64,000 bases of DNA from Hymenopus coronatus (lineage: Eukaryota; Arthropoda; Insecta; Mantodea; Hymenopodidae), in assembly GCA_030762935.1 (NCBI GenBank), contig CM060886.1, positions 31,474,509-31,538,508 on the forward strand, read 5' to 3'. Below the pieces are notes generated by a model, which saw only the letters and a list, made by a program, of their open reading frames with translations, searched no databases and was not told the DNA's origin. This document shows positions 34,010 through 46,154 of this stretch, piece by piece. The translations under genes were made by a program, and so were the position numbers. The stretch's first letter is position 1, and each line of letters begins with the position of its first letter.

Positions 34010-35327
34010 CACGAGGTACGTCCAGAAAGTAAGTTCCATTTGGTAATAAAATTAAATTGTGTACAGATACAGAATAATTATTTATTGCACAAAATTCTAC
34101 AACTCTTAAACCACTTTTCCACATAACTGCCGAAATTTTGCAGGCATTTGACATAGCGTGGCACAAGTTTTTGTATACCTTCTTTATAGAAGTTTGCCGC
34201 CTGGGTCTTCAAAAAGTTGGAAACATTTTCTTTCAGCTCTTCGTCATTGTTGAAGTGTTGACCACCAAGGAAAGACATGAGATGTAAGAACAGATGAAAG
34301 TCGCTAGGAGCGAGGTCAGGTCTGTACGGAGGATGGTCAAACATGTCCCAGCCAAATCCCTGTAGGAGGTTTTTTGTCACATTTGCAGTGTGTGGTCGTG
34401 CGTTGTCGTGAAGAAAAACAACACCTTTTGACAGCAATCCTCGGCGCTTATTCTGAATTGCGCGGCGCAATTTCCTAAGTGTCTCGCAATAAACATCTGC
34501 TTTGATTGTTTGATCACGCGGTAAGATGCCTTTCCAGTCCCGAACACTTTGCACATCATTCTTCGAGGTGTCAAGATTTGTTTCAGCTTAACCTTTGCTG
34601 GGGATGAAGTGTGCCTCTATTCCATTGATTGCCGCTTACTTTCAGGGATGTCGTAAGAAACCCAAGTCTCATCTCCTGTGACTATTTGTGTCAGAAATTC
34701 TTCGCCGTCTTCATCATAACGGGTTAAAAACTGAAGTGCACTACCCATCCGTTTTGTTTTGTGTTGCTCAGTAAGAATCTTTGGTACCCAATGTGAGCAA
34801 AGTTTACGAAATTTCAGTTTTTTGGTAACAATTTCATGAATTAATGATCGTGAGCTTTGTGGAAATTCCATAGCGAGAGCACTAATGATAAACTTGCGGT
34901 TTTCCTGGATCTTGTCATCAATCAGTGAACAGTTCTTCTGTAACCAAAGATGGACGCCCACTTTGTTCTTCATCGTGCACTTCACTACATCCTTCATTGA
35001 ACTGTCGGACCCATCTTCTCATCATTGAATCACTCATCGCATTTTGTCTGTAAGCTTCGCAAATTTGCTGATAAATTTCAATTGGTTTCACTTTCCTAGC
35101 ATTCAGAAAACGAATCACAGATCTGATTTCACAAGCGGCAGGATTTTCAATCAACACCGACATTGTAAACAAGCACATCAAAGCGTATGTGGCTGACTGC
35201 AATCTCAAAATGGTGCTCATTTCTTCTCCTTGATACAGAGCGTCTACCACGCATGTGCGGAACTGCGATCACAGCACTGCAGCGGAGATAAATTGAAACA
35301 GAACTTACTTTCTGGACGTACCTCATA
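34010..35327 (-). mobile_element. mariner transposon, 1318 bp, decayed
   Basis: Terminal inverted repeats are GAGGTACGTCCAGAAAGTAA from 34013 and its reverse complement ending at 35324, with TA duplications at 34008-34009 and 35328-35329. The transposase lies on the minus strand. Size, TA target and DD34D transposase fit mariner. Confidence 0.95.
34078..35163 (-). pseudogene. mariner DD34D transposase, frameshifted
   Basis: Translation starts at 35163 (MSVLIENPAACEIRSVIRFL). MRRWVRQFNEG and SGRPSLVTEEL form the helix-turn-helix region. After a frameshift near 34920-34950, KFRKLCSHWVPK and VTGDETWVSYD (first catalytic Asp) follow. A stop comes after ESKRQSME and a frameshift near 34540. The last part has FLHDNARPH (second Asp) and RPDLAPSDFHLFLHL (third Asp), with 34 residues between the last two aspartates. 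It ends at 34078. All three catalytic residues survive, but two frameshifts and a stop disable the gene. Confidence 0.93.
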
Positions 35328-35870
35328 TATATGATTATTATATATGTTGGTAAATTGTAGAATAGAAACCATGTTGAGAAGCAAAAACATCAGATTCTGC
35401 ACTCCCAAACTTGCAAATCACTGGGTGCCAGTAATTTCCCTAACATAACAAATGACATAAGTTGTCTGCTCCTTCCAATTGGTGCCTTTTCTGGTGCATG
35501 CTGAAAATCAAAATTATATTTGATTGAAACATGGGTAAATGTGTTCTGCTTCTGAAGTTCTCTAGTTTAGAAATCACTCATGTTATAAAATCCTATCTTT
35601 GGGAATTAAATTTCAATTTATCGTACCAAAATAATTATGAAGCAGTTCATTGCATTTTTTATTTTTCTGAAAAATTACAAAAATCTCAAAGTATGTTTCA
35701 TAAAACAATGATATAATAACTAGATATGGAAAAGAAGAGAGAAGGTGGGATCTAAAATGTTTGTATCACAAAATGTTAGAGAACAAAAACACTGATAGTA
35801 TATAACATTTGTGATGTGTAAAGAGCAGTGGAGTATGTGCCCGGAGTGCCAGTGCACAATGCAGTAGAAA

Positions 35871-36195
35871 AAAATAAAATTGTGTGTTCCATTCACATGT
35901 CTTTCTCTACCTATTCTTACAAAAATGTATACTTCTATTTACTTCATGCTAATAAAGATATACATTAGCAGGAATAGTCTTATTAGTTTCTTTTAAGTAG
36001 AAGGGAAATAGGGGAATGCACTAGGCTAAAGCAATAGTCAAATCTTTAAAAAGTTGATTGCTATGTGATTGAATTTCATTTCTCTTTGCATGACCAGGAG
36101 TAAAACAGGAATGAAAAAGTGTAAACATTTTAAAATTGAAACCAATAACAAGAAATATCTCAAAAATAGTTAACTCCAGAAAAAAAAAAATAACA
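35871..36195 (-). repeat. R1kb fragment
   Basis: From GTGTTCCATTCACATG and TTTCTCTACCT to AATATCTCAAAAATAG and an A run. It is the terminal third of the repeat in minus orientation. Confidence 0.7.
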
Positions 36196-36204
36196 ATAAT
36201 AATA

Positions 36205-37145
36205 ATCTGATGTGTTCCAGTCACTTGGCTTTCTCTACATCTCTGTAACAAATTATTGTTAAAAAACTTATTCTATCTACATCATGCTAAGCGGGGTAAA
36301 CATTAGCAGAAATTGTCCTTATTACTGGTCCCTTGTAAGTAGAAGGGCAATAATGTAATTTGTTCCATTCACATGATGTCCTCTAGCTGTTTGGCAAACA
36401 AACCTTTTATTCAAAACATTAATCTGTTATCTACATCATGCTAATCAAAATAAACATAAGCAGAATTAATCTTATTACTAGCTCCTTGTTAGTAGAAGGG
36501 AAATAAGAAAATGCATAGGCCAAAGCCTATCCTTTAAAAGCCAGTGGCTATGTGAAACAATTGAAATTCCAATCTTTTTGCTTTCCAGATGTAAACGAGA
36601 AGAAAGATGTCTTCCCGTTGGAGAAATGTTTAAGTGGCTTAAATTGAAACCATAATCCAGAATATCTTGAAAATGGTTAACCCTGTATATAACATAAATT
36701 ATGTGTTTTAATGAGATCTACATTTTATGTATAGTAAGTTTTTGTATATCTCTTACGGTTTGCCAGTTATACAAAAGTCATCCAGAATGAAGATATACAT
36801 TGTGTTTATCATAAAAATATCTTGAGCATATGGTATTTTAATCAAAATCTGTAGAGCCATTTTTGAGAAAATCAAATTTTTCTAAAAATGTTTATTGTCG
36901 AGGGTAGTTGGGGATGGGAGGATTTTCTTGAAAATCTTCATGTCACATTCTTGGACGATACCAAACTTAAATACCAAGTTTGGTATTCAGCAGGCTTTTT
37001 GTTTTTGAGTTATTCTGCCCCCCCCCCCCCACACACACACTTTTCTAAAAAAAAATATGTATTTCTGTGAAATTTCGGTGTCTAATTTTTAGGTACAATG
37101 CAATACGTTCTCTATATACTATGTATGTAGTACACATAAAGAAAG
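36205..37145 (-). repeat. R1kb repeat, two fused units
   Basis: A unit beginning TGATGTGTTCCAGTCAC stops near 36360. A second starts at TTTGTTCCATTCACATG and runs to CACATAAAGAAAGC at 37145. It contains CAAACTTAAATACCAAG, a hairpin with AAGTTTGGTATT, and a C-run followed by CA repeats at 37018-37040. Confidence 0.75.
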
Positions 37146-37159
37146 CAAAATATATATAT

Positions 37160-37444
37160 GACATAATTGTGTTATCTAATCTCTTAGGGTTTACCAGTTA
37201 TGCAAGACATCCAGAATGAAGGGGTATTCAGAGGATATTCCCAGCAAATTCAAGATATTTGTGTTTTAATCAAAATTGTTAGAGCCATAATCAAAATTTT
37301 ACTTTTTTTCTTGTTCTTATTCTCCATATAAAGGGTAGTTTGGTGTAGGGAAATTTTCTTGAAAATGTTTATACCACATCCTTGGAAGATGCCAAACTTA
37401 ATTATCTAGATTTTTATTTAACTGAATTGTTGCTTTCGAGTTCT

Positions 37445-37530
<86 letters not shown>

Positions 37531-37625
37531 TCAAACATGTATTTGCAGTGATATCTGAGTATAGAATTTTTGGGTTGGAATGCACTACATTCTCTAAGTA
37601 CTATGCACTAAATAGAGAAAGTAAA
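37160..37625 (-). repeat. R1kb repeat, 5'-truncated unit with embedded (CT)n
   Basis: From TTGTGTTATCTAATCTC to AATAGAGAAAGTAA. It follows the previous unit directly. The run at the usual CA/CT-rich site has expanded to about 77 bases. Confidence 0.7.
37449..37525. repeat. (CT)n microsatellite
   Basis: About 38 uninterrupted TC units. Confidence 0.95.
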
Positions 37626-37664
37626 AATAGAGTTTAGGTTCATAGTTGGCTTACCCTCCCCTTA

Positions 37665-38010
37665 TTTAGAACTTACAAGCAGATGCCTAGAGGTCAAAAG
37701 CCTGTCGGGGAGCCAAAGCAATGAAACTACAGAATGGAGAGCCTGGAATGAGTGGTTGGCCCGTAGCCAGTCATGAGCATGAGGAAGTGGATGATATGAA
37801 ATGCAAGCAAAATGGATGATAGAAAAGATGAAGATGGAATAATTAGTAGAATGAGTGGTGGGGAAACCGAGGAGCCAGAGAAAACCCACCAGATGCCGCT
37901 TTGTCCACCACAGATCCCATATGTGGGCACTTGGAATCAAATGCAGACTACCTAGGTGGCAGGCAAGTGGTCTAACCAGTTGGTCATGGTGCCACCATAG
38001 AGTTTGGTGC
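37665..38010 (-). mobile_element. SINE, family C, longest copy
   Basis: Read on the minus strand: TGGTGGCACCATGACCAACT GGTTAGACC (box A-like), TGCATTTGATTCCAAGTG (weak box B), then TGTGGTGGACAAAGCGGCAT and TTTCTCTGGCTCCTCGG. These are shared with the copies at 29.0 and 48.2 kb. It is the only copy with a recognisable tRNA-like head. Confidence 0.75.
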
Positions 38011-38089
38011 ACAGATTTTGAATTTATTAGTGAAATTTCTATTTGTCAGGAATTCCAGTTATTATATTTGCTCAAAAATGCAAGAGAGT

Positions 38090-39190
38090 CTAGAGTTTAA
38101 GGTAGTATAAGAATGTATATACTTAGGAGTCAAAATTGATAGAGGAGGTTAATGGGAGAAACAAAAATTAACATTAGCAAAAGGGAAAGGATCTATGGTA
38201 ATCATGAGAGGATGCAAAAGTAGAATACTAGATAGATGGATAGATGTAGACAGAAAGATATATAGATATGCATTTATTTCACTTCAATCATTACATGGTT
38301 TAATTTACCCCACAATTGTGTAATACTTAAATTCTATCCCTACATTTTACTTTTTACATCTCATTTTCTCACTTCATTGAGTTGCTGTATTTCTGAGGAC
38401 CCATATCATACAATACCATGGTAGAATACCAGATATAGAGGTCAAGCGACTAGAGAGAATTTGTAACATGATGATAGCGGCCAAAATTCTCCTTGGAATA
38501 AAAGTGTGGGGCTGGATGTCAGATGGGAAGCTATAGGCGATGTTCATAAGATGTTCTGCAGGGGAATAATAGGATTACCCTATACAACTGTAAGGAAGGT
38601 AGCCCAAATTGAGACAGGGAGAGTGGCAAAGAAAGGACTATTGATATAAAGAGTAATGAAATACTGGTACACAATCTATAAATTAAGACAATGTTTAGAA
38701 CAACAGTAGAACAGTTTAAGAAATAGTGGTTGGGCAAACAGTTGTCAAAAAATTTTAAAAGTATAATGGTCAGATGAGGTGTGGAGAAGAGGAGAAAATA
38801 ACATAAATGGGTTCAGGGGACTGCAAAAAACAAAGATTTGAGGTCATAAAAATACAAAAACATCATGATGCAATAGAGATAAAGTTCCTTGACTTTCTCT
38901 ATGCAGTTAAAAAGGTCATGGGAAAGGGAATCATCTATTGACAAGGTTAACATAGAACAAGAGAGTATTGTATGATTAAGAACTGATGTATTAAACTAGA
39001 AATGGTATATTGCAGAACCAGTGCTCCCTATATGGTGATAGTGAGAACACTGTATATTATATTTTATTGTAAATGACTGATATATATTTTCAGGCCTCTG
39101 TAATCATTACACTGGTTGGTGGAACAGCTGTTTTGCCAAAGCACTGTTTAACAGCTTTTAACTGAATCAAATAAGATGATGATGTTGAAA
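38090..39190 (+). pseudogene. LINE C-terminal remnant
   Basis: Plus-strand blocks across frames: LGVKIDRGG near 38128, GLIYPTIV near 38300, GIIGLPYTTVRKVAQIETGR (about 38564-38620), KGLLI-RVMKYWYTIYKLRQ (about 38636-38690), and CSLYGDSENTVYYILL near 39025-39070, a decayed cysteine/histidine motif. The same order of blocks is found in the LINE at 3.97-7.42 kb, so both are probably one family. No open frame survives. Confidence 0.65.
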
Positions 39191-40567
39191 CTGCCCTTAA
39201 AGGATTAATGTGATAAAAGATATGCTATTAGTTAATTTAATCAGTTATTTTACCCAATCTTGGCTGAACTAGTACAGGGTTCACATTTAACTGGAAAGTC
39301 AGGGAAACTTTTCAAATATGTCAAAAATCAGAAAATAACTACTTTTCAGAAGAAAGTTCAGGGAAATTTTTACATGGATTGTCTATTGTGGTTCTGGCAA
39401 AAAGGAGAGACATGGATGCAGATTCATTGGAAGTGTTTTGTTTTTACTTCTATTATGATATCAGCTGGATTAGAATACTAGTATGTTTTTATATAATTTT
39501 TCTTTCTAGTAAGCTTGTTACACACTGGTTTTTATCCAAAATATTACTGTTAATTTTTCACTATTTTAGTTCAGTCGTTGTGAAACGCAAAGTCGGTTTA
39601 GTGAATATACAGCAATCTATATGTTACTAGTAGGTATATAAATACTGATAAAAATGCAATTTTGTTGTATAAAAAATTGAGAAGATTTGTATCACCCATA
39701 TAGTGCTTAGAAGTATGTGGGATGATTATAGAAAATGTTGGACGTTCAAGTTTATTCTGTTGTGAACTCAAAAAATGTTTTGCTTTCAAAAGCTCTTGAA
39801 TACCACCAACTTGGAAATTAAGCCACCATATGTTCTTCTGTTTCTCAGAACATGACTTGCAGACTCTAAAATGGTTGAGTATACTGTGAAAGAAGAAACT
39901 AAAGCGTGATCTGGCATATATTTCACATTCTTGTCAAACGCCATAAAACAATTACTGTTATCAAAATTATGTCTCGCTAAATCAATATCTGTGTATACAA
40001 ATACAGTATATCAGCCAAAAAAAAAAAAAAATAATCTGGGGTATATAGGTTGAAATGTGTATCAAATATTTTAAATGGGTAAAACACAGACTATCTGAGT
40101 GATTTAATCCTGTTAGAGTTTCATTGTTCAAGTACATCTGGTCACTTTAGCAGACAATGAAAACTTATTCCCCTACATTCAAGCTAATCTCATAACAGAA
40201 GACAAACTTACACCACGTCATTTGGGAACGTCTTTAGTAATTTACTATACACAAAATTATAATGATGGAGATGACAGTAAGAATGACAATGAATGAATAA
40301 GTTTGTTGTGTTGATCAGCTATTTGCCATTTTTAGTGATTTTATCTCAACTGTACATAAATGCAATATTAATTTATCTTACATGTTCTATTTTCAGTATT
40401 TAAAAAGACAAGCACAATACTGCTTCTACTTATATAGCATTCCTTTAGATATATTTCATTTAATTTTATTGTGTCTATTTTATACATTTTTCCCACTAAC
40501 TTATTTTATTGGAGCCTAAAAATGCAATGTCTGATTTTATATAAATGTTTGTTTTTTCCCTGCACAG

Positions 40568-40761
40568 AGTGGAAAACTGGTGATGAAAATGTTTACAAAG
40601 ATAAGAGAATATATTGAAAATCCCAAGGCACTTGTATTTGTGCTTATTGATGAGGTAGAGAGCCTGGCTCATGCTCGGAAGTCCTCATTATCTGGTACTG
40701 AACCATCAGATTCTATAAGGGTTGTAAACGCTGTTTTAACTCAGCTTGATCAAATCAGAAG
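40568..40761 (+). CDS. Trip13: Trip13/Pch2 exon (AAA+ core, Walker B)
   Basis: The acceptor is CCCTGCACAG and the donor GTATGT; it enters in phase 0 and leaves after two bases of a codon. It encodes SGKLVMKMFTKIREYIENPK, then ALVFVLIDEVESL with the Walker B Asp-Glu pair for ATP hydrolysis, and SGTEPSDSIRVVNAVLTQLD QIR, which includes the conserved helix before sensor 1. The split codon AG/G is completed by the exon at 54871. Confidence 0.97.
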
Positions 40762-41084
40762 GTATGTACATTTAAGTATATGTAAAGTTTCATCTATTGT
40801 TTTCCCAACAAAACATGCATCCCTGTTATATAACATTAAACCTTGTAGCCTTAAGCATCAATATGGAGGTAGTATACCTCATACTGAAATATACAAAAAA
40901 GCAGTAAAAATTAACTTCAAATAAAATATAATTGAACCAAGAAGAATTGTGTGGTTTAATATTCTTATAAACAAAATTCTAAAATATTGCTTTAAAAAAT
41001 TGGAACATATCCTATCATTAGAAAATCTGTTGAGTTGGATCATTGTAACACTATAACATCACTAACATAATGTTTACCTATTTT

Positions 41085-42330
41085 TTCAAAGCGTGTTGCA
41101 CTTAATCTTCAGCAGACTCCAACTGATGCCGTATTTCTTCCAGTGGTTTTTGAAAGTGTTCAGCTTTGACCTGGTTGGTGCTCTTGTTATGTATTTCCAC
41201 AGAGTGCTGTGAGGCGGCAAATCAAAATTCATTAAGTTGTTTTAGTTTTTTATGATGTGGAGCTTCTCCCAAACATTCAACTCTGCTGGATATTTTGCAG
41301 ATTTTATAAGTGTTTTGGTTTATTTCATGGTTTAATGACCAAAAGTGGTGGACAGTGGTGGATTTGTTTTCTGTTTGTATTTTATTGTTCTAAGATGTTC
41401 TTTCAGTCTTGTTTCTAAAGTTCTCTTCATTTTTCCTATATAGAGTTTGTTGCAAATTAAACATTCTATTTTGTAAATGTTGGATGTTTGGTATTCTGGA
41501 ATGGGGTCCTTCAGGCTGAGTTGTTTAAGGGTGTTAATGTGATATTACATTTTTTGAATTTGTTTTGGAATATATGATGTAGACATGGATGGTTTGTGAT
41601 TTTTTTGAAGATGGGTTTATCTTTTACTTGGCTTAGTTTTGTGTTGTCTGTGATTCTTTTTCTGTTATTTGAAATTTCTTATTTTCTTGTAACCATTGTT
41701 AAATGCTGTGTGTATTATGTGTTCATATTTACTCTTACATTCTTCTTCTTTTAATGTGTTAAACACTTATCTGTGGGCTAGGCTGTTTAATGCTGCATGT
41801 TTATGAATTATGGGATTGTTGCAGATGTAGGTGCTCACTTGGGTTGGTTTGTGGTAAATTCCAAATGTTAGATGATTTTGCTCTTTGATTATCTTGAAAT
41901 CTAGGAATGGTGAGATATTGTTTTTTTCTATTTCCATTTGAATTGAATTGATTTCTGTTGAGTGTTCAGGAGTTTTAATGTATCTGTAAAAATTGTTTTG
42001 GTACTATCGCTAGAATGTCATCTACATATCTGAGAAAATTTTAAACATTTGTGGAAATGCTGTGGTTGTGGGTGTTTCAAAGAAATTCAGGTGCATATCT
42101 GCAAGAAATGGTGATAAGGGGTTTCTCATTCTTAAACCAGTGGTTTGTTGGAATAGTTTGTTGTTGAATGAAAAGTAGTTCTGGCTTACGTGTAATTCTG
42201 TTAGTTTTTGGTAATCTTCTATTTCTATTTTCTGGATGCCTGTTTGGGTTACCCATTCTGTTAAATGTTGTAGCATACTGTGTATGAGTATGCTTGGATT
42301 GGAGCTTTCACATCAAATGAGACTAGTGTG
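41085..42330 (-). pseudogene. third PLE reverse transcriptase and GIY-YIG remnant
   Basis: Minus-strand open frame 42276-42022 carries HVSQNYFSFNNKLFQQTTGL and RNPLSPFLADMHLNFFETP (RT palm). The YVDD box region near 42020 is disturbed (a deletion around SDMxxDILAIV). Further on, IYKIECLICNKLYIGKMKRT (about 41490-41430) is the GIY-YIG domain, then ETRLKEHLRTIKYKQKTN and LNVWEKLHIIKN. It is frameshifted throughout. Confidence 0.8.
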
Positions 42331-42960
42331 TCTTCTGGTTTTAGTTCTATATTTTGTATTTTGTTTATTCTTTATGCTTAAGCTTTGGTAAGGAATTAAA
42401 TTTATGTACTAGCTATTTTGTAGGTGGGTGCATCTATGTTTTAACTATTGATCTCATGGTATTTCTGTTTTGTACATTTTTGGAAGTGCGTACAGTCTTG
42501 GTATTGTTGGATGTTTTGATTTTAGTTTGGTTTTTGAAAGTGTTTTAATTTCATTTATTTCTAAGGTTGCAGTTTTTTAAGCAATCTTTTAAGTGGATTT
42601 TTTTTCATCTGCGAGTTTGTTTATTGTAACATGTTTTTACATTGGTGATGTAATCTGTTTTTTTCTAGGATTACTATTGTGTTGCTTTTGTTGGCTTTTG
42701 TGTATATTACTGTTTTGATTTTCACTCTTTTAGTACCAATCACGATCCACACTCCAAAGCACTAAATTAGCTCCAAATTTAATTTCTCTAGCCAGTGTTT
42801 GTTTGTTGGTTGAAACATGGCATTGTCTAGTCAAATGTTACAAACCAAAGAGGAAATAAGAGCTGCAGTTTGCAAATTATTAGACGAAAGTGAGTGATTT
42901 TGAATTTTCAGACCTTAATAAAAGCATTTCTGACATTGACGTAAAGGAGGAACATGTATA

Positions 42961-43047
42961 TTGACAATTGAAAGTTAGTTGAGTCGATTTTGTAACACTA
43001 CATCACTTACTTTTTTATTTTGTCGACTCAACTAACTTTCAATTGTT
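42961..43047. repeat. 27-bp inverted repeat hairpin made of PLE end sequence
   Basis: ACAATTGAAAGTTAGTTGAG and TCGA on the left mirror TCGA and CTCAACTAACTTTCAATTGT on the right, with one mismatch at the outer edge and a loop of about 33 bases. The loop contains TAACACTACATCACTTAC, a block seen at the ends of the outer PLE (near 15150). It is therefore probably a fold-back scrap of another PLE terminus. Confidence 0.8.
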
Positions 43048-43269
43048 AAAACACATCACTGTCACAAAGTCCACCATATATCAGGATAACAGAATATTCT
43101 AGCATCAGCAATAAAAATGCATCTGATAACCAGCTCTCATACATATGTAAATAATCAGTGTACTTATCAAAATGGATTTACGAAGGTGTAACTAGATGAC
43201 ACATACAATGTAATCAACCATTCAGCTATGTCACAATACAAGTGCTAAATTGTACAGTAATTATGTTAT

Positions 43270-43533
43270 GCCCGCCTGGGTAGCGTGGTGGTAGCATGTC
43301 TGCCTCACGTTCAAAAGGTCGTGAGTTCGAATCTCGCTTAGGGTGAGTTACCCGGGTAAGGTTTTTTTTTTCGGGGTTTTCCCTTATCCTGAGAAGACGA
43401 ATGTCGAGTAACTTTAAGCTCCATGGACCCCAAGATCATTTGAGCATCATATCATCAATTGCATTCATCATCCGATATGACCAAACCAGGTTAAAGGATG
43501 TTAAACTACAAAAAAAAAAAAAAAAAAAAAAAA
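43270..43533 (+). mobile_element. tRNA-derived SINE, family A, complete copy with poly-A
   Basis: The tRNA-like head GCCCGCCTGGGTAGCGTGG has box A TAGCGTGGTGG and box B GAGTTCGAATC (43323-43333). The body has TTTTCCCTTATCCTGAGAAG, CTCCATGGACCCCAAG and CCGATATGACC. The 3' end GGATGTTAAACTAC is followed by 24 A. It is the best-preserved copy; others are at 57693-57935 and 7667-7790 (antisense). Confidence 0.9.
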
Positions 43534-43579
43534 TACATTTGTATCCTAATGATTTATGCCATTTTCATTAATAGTGGTA

Positions 43580-43625
43580 TCATGCGTGTGTGTGTGTGTG
43601 TGTGGGGGGGTGGGTGTATGTGTGT
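43580..43625. repeat. (TG)n and G-rich microsatellite
   Basis: About 11 TG units are followed by a G run and further TG. Confidence 0.85.
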
Positions 43626-46154
43626 GTTTTTTTTTTGTTTTTTTTTTTCCCAGCCTTCAGATTTTATGAATTCATTTTTTGTATTTCAAAAAATAAAACT
43701 TAAGACCAAAACAGGATAATGTTTTAGTAAATAAATATCTGTACTTTCATTTAATTAGCCTGATCTTTCTGCATAGTAAAGTTTTGTATGCCTAATTTTT
43801 TATTATTTTAGAATTTTTAATTTTATTTTCAAATTTTTCTTTTGTTTTTAATTTTTTTAAAAATATTGAAGGGACTTCCCATGCATATAATGCATATTAT
43901 ACAGTAGGCAAAAGGATTTCCTAAAAATGAAAAAAGATTCAGTTCTCTATGTCATTTGGTACTCATTTTATTACCAATAATTTAAAACCCTGCATTCTCC
44001 TCTAAAATTGCTTGGCATTTTTCAGACAGCATTTTGCTATTCGGGCTGGCACTAAAGGGATTAAGGTTTGAATGGTTTGTTTGTCCAGAAATTTATGGTG
44101 TGTGGTGTTTATATTTTTTAGCACTTTTCCATATTCGTTTTTGATAAATGTTTTTTTCCTCTTTAGTTCCATGCTATTAAATTGTTCAATTTTATTGGAG
44201 TGGGTTTTGCAAGTTTTTAAGCCTTGATTTAGTGTAGCTATTTCTTTATTGGAAAAGGCTGGACTGGATAAATTAATTACATTGTTAAGATTTGCATTGT
44301 TTTAGTTTGGTGTCAGGTTTTTGAGGTTAGGTGCATTTTGTCTGTCTTCTTTTCTGGAAAGGTTTTATAATTTCTTTTTAAGTTTTTTGTTTTTTTTGTT
44401 TGTTCATTTTATTACTTAATATGGGTAGAAAATTTGACTGTAGGCTTTCCCAAAATTCATAACCTAGGTGGTATGCTAATTTAAAGTGCAGTTCATATAT
44501 TTGTAAGTCTAGCATTCACAGTTTTGCATGATATATATTCTTTTGTAGAGTGATCACTTTTATCTACTGCTTTCTGTTGTTTGTTTTTTCTTAAATTGTA
44601 CTGTTCTTCTGATGAAAATTGGGGTGACTTTGTGAAATAAGCAAAGGTTTAGGAGTTGGATGCCGTGCATGTGTTGTTGTTTTTCTTCATCTTAAGTATT
44701 TTTAATGTTAGGTTTTTGTCCTGCAAAATCTGTATTGAACTGTAGATGTTTTGTGATAATATTTGTAATTTGTGGTCTTACGTTTATTGTTTCTGAATCA
44801 CGTGGTGCCTTACTGTTGGAGTTTTATACTTCTGGAGTCGACTTGTCTGCTGTGAATTATATACCATTTGTGTGCAGAAGTTAGTAACTGTGAAGTATTT
44901 GAATTAGAAGTTCTTTTGTCTCCACACAGCACTCTGTGGAAATACATAACAAGAGCACCAATCAGGTCAAAGCTGAACACTTCAAAATTTCCTAGAGGAA
45001 ATACCCTCTGTTGGAGTCTGCTGAAGATAAAGCACACATACTTTGAAACATATCCAATTAAAAATTCTGTTAGTGATGTTATAATGTTGCTATGATCCAA
45101 CTCAAACAACTTCTAATTCAAATACATCACAATTACTAACTTCTGGACACAAATTATATAGCCTATTTATGTATATAATAATTTAAATTATTTAGTTTTT
45201 CTTTAGTTGATATAAATGATTATGAATTGTTATTTATATTTTAGGATGATTTTTAGTTAAGATACAATATATTTAGTAAATTTATGATTACCTAATGCAG
45301 ATTTAAGTCTAACATTGGTAGTGTTCCAGTAAATGGACAGAGTCCATAAGAGAATTTAACAAATTTTTCATTTTTGAGCTATGCTGCCTACAGACACAGA
45401 AAAACACACACAGACATATTTCTAAAAATGCTTGGGGTCCTAAAACATGAATTTCCAGTGAATCTCATTGAATTTTTGACATATATAATATTTATAATAA
45501 ATAATATTTTCTAACATAAATAATCATTTCCATTATCATTTACTGAAAATTGAATGTGATGAAGGGATTAAACAGGACTGCCACATTATTGATGAGTATA
45601 TAAATCTTTAATCAATACATACACATAAATGTGGTATTTAAATTTTCACCTTGAATAATGTCTTTTCCTCCCATGCAATTCAACACATCCAAAGGTAGGT
45701 ATTTAATTGTGCCTTTAAAATACACATTAATTAACTGCATTTACAAATACTGCATTAATGCATTGTTTTACAGACTTATAAATACAAGGTTCACTAGTCT
45801 TCTTTCTTTTTCATATGCTTTGGAATGATAAATAATTCTACATTGTACTAGTAGATCAAACAAATTTCACTTTGGCTGGCCACAGACAACCCCCACCTGC
45901 TCTATAACTTGTGCATATATGTGTGTGTGCATATATATGCATGAAAGGATGAAATTAAATATATTAAATGTAACATTACCAATATAATAATAAAATTGCT
46001 CAATCAATAGTTGGCATAACTATGTGAATACTACCTGGATATAGAGTACTTATATTTTGAAAGTCACCATTAAGATGTTCTCTGAAGTTATGAGTTATGA
46101 AGTTGGTTGACCAAGTAAAAAACATGTAATATTGGAGGATTGAATGTCATGCTA

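Larger units (their letters stand above)
31657..40567 (+). other. Trip13: Trip13 intron (8.9 kb) filled with repeats
   Basis: The intron runs from GTAAGA to TCCCTGCACAG. It holds a diverged tandem repeat, a mariner, R1kb copies, a (CT)n microsatellite, SINE-C and a LINE remnant. The stretches 31657-32340, 32900-34009, 35328-35870 and 39200-40567 show nothing recognisable beyond AT-rich sequence. Confidence 0.8.
41028..45112 (-). mobile_element. third Penelope-like element, decayed, with inverted ends
   Basis: On the minus strand the right part is an inverted copy (about 44920-45110) of the element's 3' end, which lies at 41028-41217. Both share TTGAGTTGGATCAT, GTTAGTGATGTTATA, TGGAGTCTGCTGAAGAT and CACTCTGTGGAAATACATAA. 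The coding remnants lie between. A SINE-A copy (43270-43533) and a PLE-end hairpin (42961-43047) sit inside it. Confidence 0.8.

Noticed and set aside
43270..43345. Possible functional tRNA gene at the start of SINE-A
   Set aside because: It is followed by the conserved SINE body and poly-A tail, and it recurs at 57.7 and 7.7 kb.
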